This document shows positions 44,268 through 52,323 of a stretch of 64,000 nucleotides of DNA, piece by piece. Every line of letters starts with the position of its first letter. Position 1 is the stretch's first letter. The position numbers and the translations under genes are program-made. Location: positions 23,620 to 87,619 of the forward strand of contig UBZM01000062.1 in assembly GCA_900470095.1 (NCBI GenBank). Direction: 5' to 3'. The notes under the pieces are model-generated. The model was not told the DNA's origin. It was given only the letters and a program-made list of their open reading frames with translations, and searched no databases. Source of the DNA: Hyphomicrobiales bacterium. Lineage in GTDB: Bacteria > Pseudomonadota > Alphaproteobacteria > Rhizobiales > Beijerinckiaceae.

Positions 44268-44522
44268 TCAGGCCCGCTTTGTGCGCTTCGACGCTACGGT
44301 CTTGGGCCGCGCAGCCTCGGCAATAGCGGCGGCCTCTGCGTCCGCGGCTTCCTTTGCCAGTCGCAACGCGCGCAAGCGCGCGGTCTTCTCCGTGACGGCA
44401 ACCTGCGCAGCGCGCTGCGCGTCCAGCCCACGCTGGGCTTCCTGCCGCTTCTGCTCGGCCTTCTCCAGATTCGCCTGGGCCCGACGCTTGGCTTCGTCCG
44501 CCGAGAGTCCTTTGGTCGACAT
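44268..44522 (-). CDS. Small charged coiled-coil protein
   Basis: An 84-residue protein made almost wholly of charged and alanine residues: ADEAKRRAQANLEKAEQKRQ, then a second helix RLRALRLAKEAADAEAAAIA and a basic tail KTVASKRTKRA. A long alpha helix or coiled coil is expected. I do not recognise a named family. The ATG used has GAGGGAG upstream; a longer frame adds 15 residues. The basic tail and closeness to rpsU (135 bases upstream on the same strand) could point to a nucleic-acid- or ribosome-associated role, but that is speculation. Confidence 0.65.
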   Translation of the reverse strand: MSTKGLSADEAKRRAQANLEKAEQKRQEAQRGLDAQRAAQVAVTEKTARLRALRLAKEAADAEAAAIAEAARPKTVASKRTKRA

Positions 44523-44656
44523 GGCAGTCCACTCCCTCACGATTGCCGCCCGGTTGGCGGCACTCACAGCGGCGCGCCCTGTCGGTAGCGCGCATCCAGG
44601 CGTACTGGACTGCGTCGAGCAGACCCTTGCGCCGGCATCGTCAGGCTCGCCTGAGG

Positions 44657-44923
44657 TCAGGCTGCCGCCGGTGCAAGACGCGGCGGACGAGCAGGCTTGG
44701 CCTTGGGCTTCGGCGCTGCGATCAGTCCTTCGCGCTGAGCCTGCTTGCGAGCCAGCTTGCGCGCACGCCTAATGGCGTCGGCCTTCTCGCGAACCCGCTT
44801 CTCGGACGGCTTCTCATACGCCGCACGCCGCTTCATCTCGCGGAAGACGCCTTCGCGCTGCATCTTCTTCTTCAGGACGCGCAGCGCCTGGTCGACATTG
44901 TTGTCGCGAACGAGAACCTGCAT
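44657..44923 (-). CDS. rpsU: 30S ribosomal protein S21
   Basis: An 88-residue bS21: MQVLVRDNNVDQALRVLKKK, then REGVFREMKRRAAYEKPSEK and a basic helix RRARKLARKQAQRE. The C-terminal 20 residues are an alanine/proline/lysine tail, usual in alphaproteobacteria. AAGGAG precedes the ATG. The terminator-like hairpin of the cspA transcript ends 17 bases upstream of this ATG, so rpsU is either read through from cspA or depends on processing. A cold-induced cspA-rpsU operon is known in Sinorhizobium meliloti. Confidence 0.96.
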   Translation of the reverse strand: MQVLVRDNNVDQALRVLKKKMQREGVFREMKRRAAYEKPSEKRVREKADAIRRARKLARKQAQREGLIAAPKPKAKPARPPRLAPAAA

Positions 44924-44940
44924 CTCGGGCTCCTTTCAGA

Positions 44941-44972
44941 AAAGAAAAAAGGGCCGGGTAATCCCGACCCTT
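44941..44972 (-). terminator. Intrinsic terminator/attenuator between cspA and rpsU
   Basis: On the minus strand a 10-base stem (AAGGGTCGGG with CCCGGCCCTT, one G-U pair) with a 4-base loop is followed by a T-rich run (TTTTTTCTTT). Its T tract lies directly upstream of the rpsU ribosome-binding site, so it is part of the rpsU leader. Confidence 0.8.
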
Positions 44973-45067
44973 CGTCCAACCGTGCTGCGTATCGTCCTGA
45001 AAGGGGGCGCCAGTACATCCGTGGTCGCCGCTCGATTCGGAATGCTACGTTTGCACGGTCATGCAGC

Positions 45068-45277
45068 TCACTCGGCGCGAAGATTGTCCGCGGACATCTT
45101 GCCAGAGCGCTTGTCCTGGACGAGCTCGAAGGTGATCTTCTGACCTTCGCGGAGCTCGCGCAGACCAGCACGCTCGACAGCGCTGATGTGGACGAAAGCA
45201 TCCTGACCGCCATCATCGGGCTGAATGAAGCCGAAACCCTTAGTCGAATTGAACCATTTAACAGTGCCGGTGGCCAT
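45068..45277 (-). CDS. cspA: Cold-shock protein CspA family
   Basis: A 69-residue single-domain cold-shock protein with both RNA-binding motifs: KGFGFIQ (RNP1) and DAFVHIS (RNP2) at residues 16-22 and about 30-36. It binds single-stranded RNA and DNA and melts RNA structure. The start is the ATG at MATGTVKWFNSTKG; an in-frame extension of 8 residues upstream is not typical. A leader of about 130 bases is predicted from the promoter, as is usual for cold-induced csp messages. rpsU lies downstream on the same strand behind a hairpin. Confidence 0.95.
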   Translation of the reverse strand: MATGTVKWFNSTKGFGFIQPDDGGQDAFVHISAVERAGLRELREGQKITFELVQDKRSGKMSADNLRAE

Positions 45278-45412
45278 GACGAATTCCTTCTCGCAAGGCA
45301 TTAGTTCGCATGAGACGACGCCTCACACGGTGTTCGATTTTGAGCGGGAAGTTCGTCAGCTAGCGCGCCATTAGCGCGGGGGCCAATTCATTCGGCCTAA
45401 GATCGATGCCCC

Positions 45413-45441
45413 TATATGGGTGATTGTGACCAATTTGTCAA
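45413..45441 (-). promoter_or_regulatory. Sigma-70 promoter for cspA
   Basis: A perfect -35 box TTGACA, a 17-base spacer and CATATA as the -10 box on the minus strand. Transcription from here would give a leader of roughly 130 bases before the cspA ATG, the length range of cold-shock messages whose leaders control stability and translation. Confidence 0.65.
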
Positions 45442-45564
45442 TGCAACCTGTCGTCAGCGCAGGATCGGAGGCGTGCGCGCCCCTCCGCGGTCATCGATCC
45501 CGCCCAGGCAAGCCCCATCTCAGGGCACCCCTTCGATGCCCCTCGGGCTGTCGCTGAAGCAGCT

Positions 45565-47232
45565 TCAGCCGATCAAACCAACCATGCCCACCACGACCGG
45601 CCCCATCAGCGGCAGCAGGACGTTAGAGATCGCATAGGTCACGGTGTAGCCGATCACCGGCGTCGAATTGCCCGCGAGGGAAACCAATGCGCTGATTGAT
45701 GGGGTGCTGCAATGCTGGCCGGCGATCGCTCCGAGCAGGATAGGCGCCTCGATTTTCAGCAGATAATGCCCGATATAGAGCGAAGCCAGGGCCGGCAGTG
45801 CGGAGACGAGAATCGCCAGGACCGGCAGTACCAGCCCGTATTGCTTGAGCAGCGCGAAGGCATCGGGACCGACCGACAGACCGATTGCAGCGATGAAGGT
45901 CGCCAGGCCGAAGTCCTTCATGAACTCCGCAGCATGCAGCGGTATCGCGCCATAAAGCGGACGATGCATGTGGAGCCAGCCGAAGACCAGGCCGGAGACA
46001 AGCGCACCGCCGCCTGTTCCCAGCGTCAGGTTCAGGGCACCGATCCTGAAGCTCAGTTCTCCCAGCAGAAGGCCCGCGACCACTCCCAGCCCGAGCATCA
46101 CGAAGTCGGTACTCGAGGACGCTGGAAGCAAGTGACCCAGCTCCAGGGCCGCCCGCGTGATCGCATCCTCGGAGCCGTAGAGCGTCAGGACATCGCCTTG
46201 CTCGAGAACGGTGCCCGGCAAGGCGGGAACGACATGCCCAAGCCGCCTGATGCGCGAAATGAAGACGCCGCGCCGCTGTTCCGCACTCGCCAGCCGACGA
46301 AGATCCCGAATGCGTCGCCCCATCACCTCACTGCGGACCAGCACGACCTCGCGCTCGATGAGCGGCACATTGTCGCCGGCCGGCATAGGCACTTCGGCGC
46401 CCAATCTCTCACTGATCGCGATGACGGCGCGGCGGCGGCCGAGCACGAGGACAACATCGTCGGCCTCCAGCACCATGTCCGTGGTTGCCTTGGTGAAGCC
46501 TTCGCCGCGGCCGACCTGTTCGATGGTCACAACGCCATTGACGCTGTTTTCGAAGGCGCCGACGCTGCTTCCCGCAATCGGCCCGGCATGGAAGCAGCGC
46601 GAGACGATCTCGGGCACGCCGTTCTCCTTGCCCGCGTCGTCCTCGGCTCCCAGTTGTTTTGCAAGCGCGGCGGATTCCTCGCGCACGTCGATCCGCAGCA
46701 GCAGGGGGCCGATCTGCGTCGTGAAGACGACGATCGCCACAAGGCCGAAGAGATAGGTCACGCTGTAGGCCGTCGCCATGTTGGACTGCAGCCGCGCCAC
46801 TTCGGCTGCCGGCAGGGCCAGCCGGGCGATCGCATCCGAAGCCGTCCCGAGCACAGCCGATTCCGTGGCCGAGCCGGCGAAGAGCCCCGACGTGGTGCCG
46901 GGATCCAGCCGGAACATGACGATGGCCGCTACAAGCAGCAGCAGGACGGTCCCGACCTCCACAAAGGACAGGATTCCATAGCGCCAGCCACCGCGGATAT
47001 TGTTGAAGAACTGCGGGCCGGCCGTAAACCCGAGAGCGAAGATAAACAGCGCAAACGCCGTGTTCTTCAGGTCCGCGCTGATGGTGACGCCAAGCTGCCC
47101 GAGCGCCAATGCGACGAAGAGCGTGCCGCAGACACTGCCGATTTGAACAGGACCGATTCTGATCTTTCCGATCAAATGGCCAAGAGCCAGCGAAATGAAC
47201 AGTGCAACAACCGGCTGTTCAACAAATGCCAC
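45565..47232 (-). CDS. AspT/YidE-type aspartate:alanine exchanger family transporter
   Basis: A 555-residue transporter with two sets of about five hydrophobic segments flanking a soluble middle. The two halves carry the duplicated family motif: KNTAFALFIFALGFTAGPQF and FGLATFIAAIGLSVGPDAFA. Two TrkA-C (RCK-C) domains lie between about residues 205 and 375. Each half also has a xSATESAVLG or GQHCSTPSISAL type segment. AspT swaps aspartate for alanine; for other members the substrate is not known. The start is GTG. It is divergent from the GntR regulator gene, which makes it a possible target. Confidence 0.88.
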   Translation of the reverse strand: MAFVEQPVVALFISLALGHLIGKIRIGPVQIGSVCGTLFVALALGQLGVTISADLKNTAFALFIFALGFTAGPQFFNNIRGGWRYGILSFVEVGTVLLLLVAAIVMFRLDPGTTSGLFAGSATESAVLGTASDAIARLALPAAEVARLQSNMATAYSVTYLFGLVAIVVFTTQIGPLLLRIDVREESAALAKQLGAEDDAGKENGVPEIVSRCFHAGPIAGSSVGAFENSVNGVVTIEQVGRGEGFTKATTDMVLEADDVVLVLGRRRAVIAISERLGAEVPMPAGDNVPLIEREVVLVRSEVMGRRIRDLRRLASAEQRRGVFISRIRRLGHVVPALPGTVLEQGDVLTLYGSEDAITRAALELGHLLPASSSTDFVMLGLGVVAGLLLGELSFRIGALNLTLGTGGGALVSGLVFGWLHMHRPLYGAIPLHAAEFMKDFGLATFIAAIGLSVGPDAFALLKQYGLVLPVLAILVSALPALASLYIGHYLLKIEAPILLGAIAGQHCSTPSISALVSLAGNSTPVIGYTVTYAISNVLLPLMGPVVVGMVGLIG

Positions 47233-47267
47233 GATGGACCCCAGTTCCAGAGCAGTGGTCGACGGCG

Positions 47268-47296
47268 ACTATTCGCTGCCGGCTCCTACGCTGCAA
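47268..47296 (-). promoter_or_regulatory. Candidate sigma-70 promoter for the AspT-type transporter
   Basis: TTGCAG, a 17-base spacer and AATAGT on the minus strand, placing the start of transcription about 28 bases upstream of the GTG start codon. Confidence 0.45.
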
Positions 47297-47394
47297 GAGC
47301 CATGATCGCTGGCGAGGCACTCTTCTGCGGCACATCGAGGTCGTCCGCTCATCGGCCAGTGCCAAGTGAAGTCGCGGCACGCCGACGATTTGGA

Positions 47395-47433
47395 TTGACT
47401 CCAAGGAAAGCCCATTCCTAAATCGTGCACGAT
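47395..47433 (+). promoter_or_regulatory. Promoter of the GntR-TRAP operon with an overlapping GntR-type operator
   Basis: TTGACT, a 17-base spacer and CTAAAT form a good sigma-70 promoter. A perfect 12-base palindrome, ATCGTGCACGAT, covers the end of the -10 box and the start point (47422-47433). Its core TCGTGCACGA fits the T-N-GT-N(2-3)-AC-N-A pattern of FadR-subfamily GntR operators. A second inverted repeat (TTGGA, TCCAA at 47390-47404) covers the -35 box. Autorepression by the gene directly downstream is the simplest reading. Confidence 0.65.
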
Positions 47434-47455
47434 CCAAGATGCAGGATATTAGGCA

Positions 47456-48115
47456 TTGAACGGTGCGCGGAAGATCGAACGGGTCGTCCTTGGCGACCAG
47501 GTCTATGAGGCGATCAAGGAGCGCATCCTCGATCAGGCCTACGCGCCGGGCGAAAAACTCAATGTCGATGGGCTGGTGCGCGAACTGGCCGTCAGCTCAA
47601 CGCCGATCCGCGAGGCGCTGACGCGGCTCGTCGCCGAAGGGCTCGTGTCGGCCGTGCCCTTCGTCGGATTCGCGACCGCCCCGCTGCCCGATCGCCGCTA
47701 CTATGAGGACGTCTACAGTTTTCGCAGCGTGATCGAGCCCTGGGCTGCGGCAGAGGCCGCCAGGCGGCGCCCGGGTGCCGATGTCATTGCGGCACTCCGC
47801 GACGCGGTCGCGGTCATGATGGCCGATCCGCCGTCTCGCGAGTACCGCAGCCACCGAGCCTTCACTGAAGCCGATGACCATTTCCACCGCCTCATCCTGA
47901 TGGTGGCGGGCAATCAGGTCGCGCTGAAGAGCTATGACGACCTGCGCTTCCATCTGCACATTTCACGGCTCTACCTCAGCCGCGAGCAGGATGTCGCGAT
48001 CACTCATGCCGAGCATTTCCGCATCATCGATGCACTCGAGGCCGGTGATCCCGAAGCTGCGGCCGAGGCAATGCGACGGCATCTCGAGGGCTCCTATGAG
48101 AGGCTGATCAAATAG
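47456..48115 (+). CDS. GntR family regulator (FadR subfamily, FCD domain)
   Basis: A 219-residue regulator. The N-terminal winged helix has DQVYEAIKERILDQAYAPGE, ELAVSSTPIREALTRLVAEG (recognition helix) and LVSAVPFVGFATA. The C-terminal FCD ligand domain carries the metal-binding histidines in DDHFHRLILMVAGNQ and HAEHFRIIDALEAGD. Such proteins sense sugar acids or other carboxylates, which fits the TRAP importer and enolase-superfamily gene downstream. Translation appears to start at TTG, close behind the promoter; no in-frame ATG precedes the winged helix. An operator overlaps its promoter. Confidence 0.92.
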   Translation: MNGARKIERVVLGDQVYEAIKERILDQAYAPGEKLNVDGLVRELAVSSTPIREALTRLVAEGLVSAVPFVGFATAPLPDRRYYEDVYSFRSVIEPWAAAEAARRRPGADVIAALRDAVAVMMADPPSREYRSHRAFTEADDHFHRLILMVAGNQVALKSYDDLRFHLHISRLYLSREQDVAITHAEHFRIIDALEAGDPEAAAEAMRRHLEGSYERLIK

Positions 48116-48169
48116 GCCGCCCGTCAGAGGCAGCCGCTCAAGAACCACCATAACGTCCGGGAGGATATG

Positions 48170-49168
48170 ATGTTTCTACGACGCCTTGCCGCTGCGGCCC
48201 TGATCGCAGGCAGCTTCCTCGCGACAGCCGCCCAGGCACAGACCCTGCGCTTCGGCCATGCGAACACCACCACCGAGATCGCCGGCGAACTATTCCAAGA
48301 ATTCGCCGATCGCGTGAACAAATCGACCGGCGGCGCCGTGACCATCAAGGTCTTCCCGGCCGAGCAGCTCGGCAAGGAGATCGACCTGTTCAAGCAGGTC
48401 AAGGAAGGCGCCCTCGACATCTCCGCGCCCTCGATGGCAGCCGCCTCCGCGCTCGTACCCGCTCTCGAGATTCCAAGCGCGCCCTTCCTCTGGAAGGACT
48501 GGAGCGAGGCCGAGGCGATCATTCGCTCTGCCGCCTTCGACCCGATCTTCGACGAACTCCGCGACAAGCACAGCATCGTCCCGATCAGCCGCATCTGGTA
48601 CTGGGGCTGGCGCAACATGACGACGCTCGACCGCGCGGTGAAGAAGCCGGAAGACCTGCAGGGGCTCAAGATCCGGGTGCCGGAAAGCCCGGTCTGGGTC
48701 GAGATGATCAAGGCCTATGGCGCCTCTCCGACGCCGGTCCCCTTTGGCGAGGTCTACACCGCGCTCCAGCAGAAGACGGTCGACGGCCAGGAAAACCCGA
48801 TCCCGACGATCTTCTCGCGCAAGTTCTATGAGGTGCAGGGCTATGTCGCGATGACGAAGCACATGCTCCAGAACAACATGATTGTCATCAACAAGGACAG
48901 CCTCGCCCGGCTGAAGCCCGAGCATCGCGAGGTCCTGTTCGCCGAAGCCGCCCGCGCCTCGGCCATGAACACCTATCTCCAGCAGAAGCGCGAGGCCTCG
49001 ATGCTCGAGGACATCCGCAAGTCCGGCCGCTCCAAGATCACGGAGGATGTCGATCGCGACGCCTTCGCCGCCAGGTCCAAGGTCGTGGCAACCGCGATGG
49101 AGGGCCGCTGGGGCAAGGCCCATCTCGGCAGTGTGCTCGCGGCCATCGACGCCCAGCGCAAGCGCTGA
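48170..49168 (+). CDS. TRAP transporter substrate-binding protein (DctP family)
   Basis: A 332-residue periplasmic protein with a signal peptide ending near residue 23 (TAAQAQ). The first strand TLRFGHANTTTEIAGELFQE, the EQLGKEIDLFKQVKEGALDI loop, ALQQKTVDGQENPI, with the conserved ligand-binding arginine likely in LKIRVPESPVW. These are DctP family features; the ligand is usually a carboxylate. I use the second of two adjacent ATGs because GGGAGGA is better spaced to it. It starts the TRAP P-Q-M gene order, 54 bases after gntR. Confidence 0.93.
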   Translation: MFLRRLAAAALIAGSFLATAAQAQTLRFGHANTTTEIAGELFQEFADRVNKSTGGAVTIKVFPAEQLGKEIDLFKQVKEGALDISAPSMAAASALVPALEIPSAPFLWKDWSEAEAIIRSAAFDPIFDELRDKHSIVPISRIWYWGWRNMTTLDRAVKKPEDLQGLKIRVPESPVWVEMIKAYGASPTPVPFGEVYTALQQKTVDGQENPIPTIFSRKFYEVQGYVAMTKHMLQNNMIVINKDSLARLKPEHREVLFAEAARASAMNTYLQQKREASMLEDIRKSGRSKITEDVDRDAFAARSKVVATAMEGRWGKAHLGSVLAAIDAQRKR

Positions 49169-49173
49169 CCGGC

Positions 49174-49686
49174 ATGACCGGGCTCGACCTGATCAGGCGG
49201 CTCGACGACTGGTCGAGCCGCCTGGAGAACGCCTTCCTTGCCGCGCTGCACGGCGCGATCGCGACGCTCGTCTGCGCCGCCGTCATCTTCCGCTACGCGC
49301 TGAACGATCCGCTGACCTGGTCCGAGGAACTGATCCTGCTGCTGTTCGGCTGGATGATCTTCCTCGGGATCGCCAACGCTTTCCATGCCCGGACCCACAT
49401 CATCATCGATGTCGTGGTGCTGTTCGCACCGCGCTGGCTCTGCACCCTCTTCGGCGTCGTGGCGCTCCTGGTGACGGCGGCGGTTCTCGGCACGCTGACC
49501 TGGTTCTCCTGGCGCTATCTTCAGCGCGAACTGCCAAACCTGACGCCGATGCTCGGTATCTCGGCCGGCTGGACGGTGGCGCCGCTCTTCATCGGGAGTC
49601 TGCTGTCCCTGCTGCATCTCCTGCGCAACCTGATCGACGAAGGCGTCACCGGCGCGCTCTGGTCCGACATCACGACGCGGGACTAG
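49174..49686 (+). CDS. TRAP transporter small permease (DctQ family)
   Basis: A 170-residue membrane protein with four hydrophobic segments; the third helix region contains NDPLTWSEELILLLFGWMIF, the typical DctQ segment, and FHARTHIIIDVVV. It is required with DctM to form the sodium-driven transporter. It lies 5 bases after the binding-protein gene and 4 bases before dctM. Confidence 0.92.
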   Translation: MTGLDLIRRLDDWSSRLENAFLAALHGAIATLVCAAVIFRYALNDPLTWSEELILLLFGWMIFLGIANAFHARTHIIIDVVVLFAPRWLCTLFGVVALLVTAAVLGTLTWFSWRYLQRELPNLTPMLGISAGWTVAPLFIGSLLSLLHLLRNLIDEGVTGALWSDITTRD

Positions 49687-49690
49687 CGGC

Positions 49691-50965
49691 ATGGTCTCCG
49701 TCCTTCTCCTCACCTTCGCCGTCCTGCTCGTGGTCGGCACGCCGATCTGGGTCGCGATGGCGGGCTCGGCCCTGCTGACGATCTTCATCGAAGGCGTGCC
49801 CCTCACTGTCGCCGCCCAGCGCATCGTGGCCGGCGTGCAGTCCTTCCCCCTGCTGGCGATCCCGCTCTTCACGCTCGCTGGCTCTCTGATGAACGCGTCG
49901 GGCATCTCTGAGCGGCTCTTCAGCTTCACCAAGGCACTGGTCGGCCATATCCGCGGCGGCCCGGCCCATACGCTGGTCGTCGGCGAGGTCTTTCTCTCCG
50001 GCATCTCCGGCTCGTCCGTCGCCGATACGGCAGCGGCCGCACGGGTCTTCGTGCCGCAGCTCGAACGCATGGGCTATCCGCGCGCATTTGGGGCGGCGTT
50101 GTCGGCGGTTGCCGGCACGCTTGGCCCGATCATTCCGCCGTCGATCCTGATGGTGGTCTATGCCTGGCAGGCCAATATCTCGCTCGGCAGCCTCTTCGTC
50201 GCCGGCATCATTCCTGGCCTGGTGATGGCCGGCTGCATCATGGCGACCATCGCCATCCTGGCGCTGCGGCGCGACTTCAAGCCGGCCGGCGCATTCTCGT
50301 TCCCCAATCTCTGGAAGGAGTTCAAATACGCCTCACTGGCGCTGCTCATGCCGGTGCTGATCATCGTCGGCTTCCGGGCGGGGCTGTTCACCGCGACGGA
50401 GATCGCAGGCGTCGCCGCCGCCTATTCCCTGGTCGTCGGCATGTTCATCTACCGTTCGATCAAGCTTGCCGACCTGCCGGCGATCCTGATCGGCACGGCG
50501 CGCGAGACGGCGGTGGTCATCGCCATCGTCGCCGCGGCCTCGCCCTTCAGCTGGATTCTGGCCATCGAGCAGGCGCCGCAGCTGGTCACCAGCTTCATGA
50601 CCTCGATCTCGACGGATCCGCTGGTCGTCCTGCTGATCCTGAACATCGCCCTGCTGATTGCCGGCATGTTCATGGAGACGATCGCCATCATGATCATCCT
50701 GGTGCCGATCCTGCTGCCGCTGCTGGCCGCGTTGCAGATCGACCTCGTGCATTTCGGGATCGTGCTGCTGGTCAACCTCGTCATCGGCCAGGTGACACCG
50801 CCCGTGGGCGTGCTCTGCTTCGTCGCCATGGCGATCACCCGCGTCAAGCTCGGGGCGCTGCTGCGCGAGCTCTGGCCCTTCCTGATCGCGCTCGTCGTGG
50901 CGCTCGCCATCATCACCTATGTGCCGGCCCTGAGCCTCTGGCTCCCCCGGATCGCCGGTTTCTGA
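49691..50965 (+). CDS. TRAP transporter large permease (DctM family)
   Basis: A 424-residue membrane protein with about 12 hydrophobic segments. SFPLLAIPLFTLAGSLMNAS, EVFLSGISGSSVADTAAAAR, AGTLGPIIPPSILMVVYAW and NLVIGQVTPPVGVLCFVAM are the conserved DctM stretches, the last two being the paired substrate/sodium hairpins. It carries out the transport step. It follows dctQ closely and is followed after 10 bases by the enolase-superfamily gene. Confidence 0.93.
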   Translation: MVSVLLLTFAVLLVVGTPIWVAMAGSALLTIFIEGVPLTVAAQRIVAGVQSFPLLAIPLFTLAGSLMNASGISERLFSFTKALVGHIRGGPAHTLVVGEVFLSGISGSSVADTAAAARVFVPQLERMGYPRAFGAALSAVAGTLGPIIPPSILMVVYAWQANISLGSLFVAGIIPGLVMAGCIMATIAILALRRDFKPAGAFSFPNLWKEFKYASLALLMPVLIIVGFRAGLFTATEIAGVAAAYSLVVGMFIYRSIKLADLPAILIGTARETAVVIAIVAAASPFSWILAIEQAPQLVTSFMTSISTDPLVVLLILNIALLIAGMFMETIAIMIILVPILLPLLAALQIDLVHFGIVLLVNLVIGQVTPPVGVLCFVAMAITRVKLGALLRELWPFLIALVVALAIITYVPALSLWLPRIAGF

Positions 50966-50975
50966 GAGGATCATC

Positions 50976-52157
50976 ATGACCAGGATTGCAGAGGTTGAGG
51001 TCGTCGAATTCTCGTTCAAGAGCAGAAATCTCGGCCGCTCGGCCGAGAATGCCCGGGCGGTCTACAATGTCGGGTACAAGCCGAATTCAGAGCTCGAGCT
51101 GACCAAGTTTGCGATCGTCATTCGCAGCGATGACGGCGCCGAGGGTCAATATGTCATGCACTGGGGCGGAACCCGGGCCACGATGGCGCAGACACTCTCG
51201 CTTGCGCCCAATCTGCTCGGCCGCAATCCGGACCACCGCGAAGAGATCTGGAACGACATGAAGCGGGAGCTCCGCCAGCATGACGGGATGGGTATCGGGC
51301 CGATCGACATCGCGCTCTGGGACCTGGCGGGAAAGCGCTTCGGCGCCTCGGTGTCGCAATTGCTCGGCGGCTTCCGCACGAGGCTCAAAACCTATGCTTC
51401 GACCTATCATGGCGACCGCAATGGCGGGCTCGACAGCAAGGAGGCCTTCTCCGACTTCGCCGAGGCCTGCTACGCACTGGGCTACCGCGCCTTCAAGCTC
51501 CATGGCTGGCACGAGGGCGACGCGCGCGAGGAGGCAGCAAACGTCCTGCATGTCGCTAGGACGGTGGGCGACCGCATGACCTTGATGCTCGACCCGGCCA
51601 ACGAGCTCAGGACCTTCGCCGACGCGCTCTATGTCGGCCGAGCCTGCGACGAGGGCGGCTATTTCTGGTACGAGGACCCGATGCGCGACTGTGGGGTCTC
51701 CGCCTTCGCCCACAAGAAGCTGCGCGAGATGCTGAAGACGCCGATCCTGCAGACGGAATATCTGCGCGGCTTCGAACCTAAGGCCGATTTCCTGATCAAT
51801 GGCGGCACCGATATGCTGCGCTCCGATCCGGAATACGATCTCGGCATCACCGGCGCGATGAAGATCGCCCATCTCGCCGAGGCCTTTGGCGTCGATGTCG
51901 AGATTCATGCCTGCGGGCCCGCGCATCGCCACTGCATGGCCGCGACGCGTAACACCAATTTCTATGAGCTTGCGCTGGTCGGCCCGGATTGCCCCAACGC
52001 CGTGCCGCCGGTCTACACCTGCGGGTACAGCGACCAGCTCGACGCCGTCGACAAGGATGGCTACTTTCCCGTGCCCACGGGGCCCGGCCTCGGCGTCAGC
52101 TATGACTGGGATTACATTCGAGCCCATCAGACGGGGCGGGAGCTGTTCAAGCTCTAG
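50976..52157 (+). CDS. Enolase superfamily enzyme (mandelate racemase/sugar-acid dehydratase type)
   Basis: A 393-residue enzyme with the capping domain and the barrel of the enolase superfamily. The acid/base Lys174 lies in FKLHGW, the metal ligands in order are Asp206 (MLDPANE), Glu233 (YEDPM) and Glu261 (QTEYL), and the opposite-face base is His311 or His318 (EIHACGPAHRHC). The Lys-x-His motif and late histidine suggest a dehydratase of a sugar acid or related hydroxy-acid. GAGAGGA precedes the ATG. It probably processes the compound imported by the TRAP genes. The substrate is not known. Confidence 0.88.
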   Translation: MTRIAEVEVVEFSFKSRNLGRSAENARAVYNVGYKPNSELELTKFAIVIRSDDGAEGQYVMHWGGTRATMAQTLSLAPNLLGRNPDHREEIWNDMKRELRQHDGMGIGPIDIALWDLAGKRFGASVSQLLGGFRTRLKTYASTYHGDRNGGLDSKEAFSDFAEACYALGYRAFKLHGWHEGDAREEAANVLHVARTVGDRMTLMLDPANELRTFADALYVGRACDEGGYFWYEDPMRDCGVSAFAHKKLREMLKTPILQTEYLRGFEPKADFLINGGTDMLRSDPEYDLGITGAMKIAHLAEAFGVDVEIHACGPAHRHCMAATRNTNFYELALVGPDCPNAVPPVYTCGYSDQLDAVDKDGYFPVPTGPGLGVSYDWDYIRAHQTGRELFKL

Positions 52158-52169
52158 ATGCGCATCGGG

Positions 52170-52205
52170 AGGGCCGGCCTTTTCGGGCTGGCCCTGGTCC
52201 TTTCT
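52170..52205 (+). terminator. Probable terminator after the enolase-superfamily gene
   Basis: A 10-base stem (AGGGCCGGCC with GGCTGGCCCT, one G-U pair), a 6-base loop and GGTCCTTTCT. It begins 13 bases after the stop codon. The T tract is weak. Confidence 0.55.
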
Positions 52206-52323
52206 ACCGCCGCCTTGGGGCGACGGGCATGCCGGGAATCGTCTTCAGTCCGGATAGAGAGATAGAGATTCGCATTGGCTCGGGAGGTGACGCCGCCGAT
52301 CGCCCTCCCGCAGAAGGCGGAGA

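Noticed and set aside
45553..45569. GCTGAAGC-A-GCTTCAGC inverted repeat at the end of the AspT-type gene as a terminator
   Set aside because: The one-base spacer leaves too tight a loop and no T tract follows on the minus strand.
45712..47421. 569-codon open frame on the plus strand
   Set aside because: Antisense to the AspT-type transporter gene, which has clear motifs; the frame has charged low-complexity translation and no ribosome-binding site.
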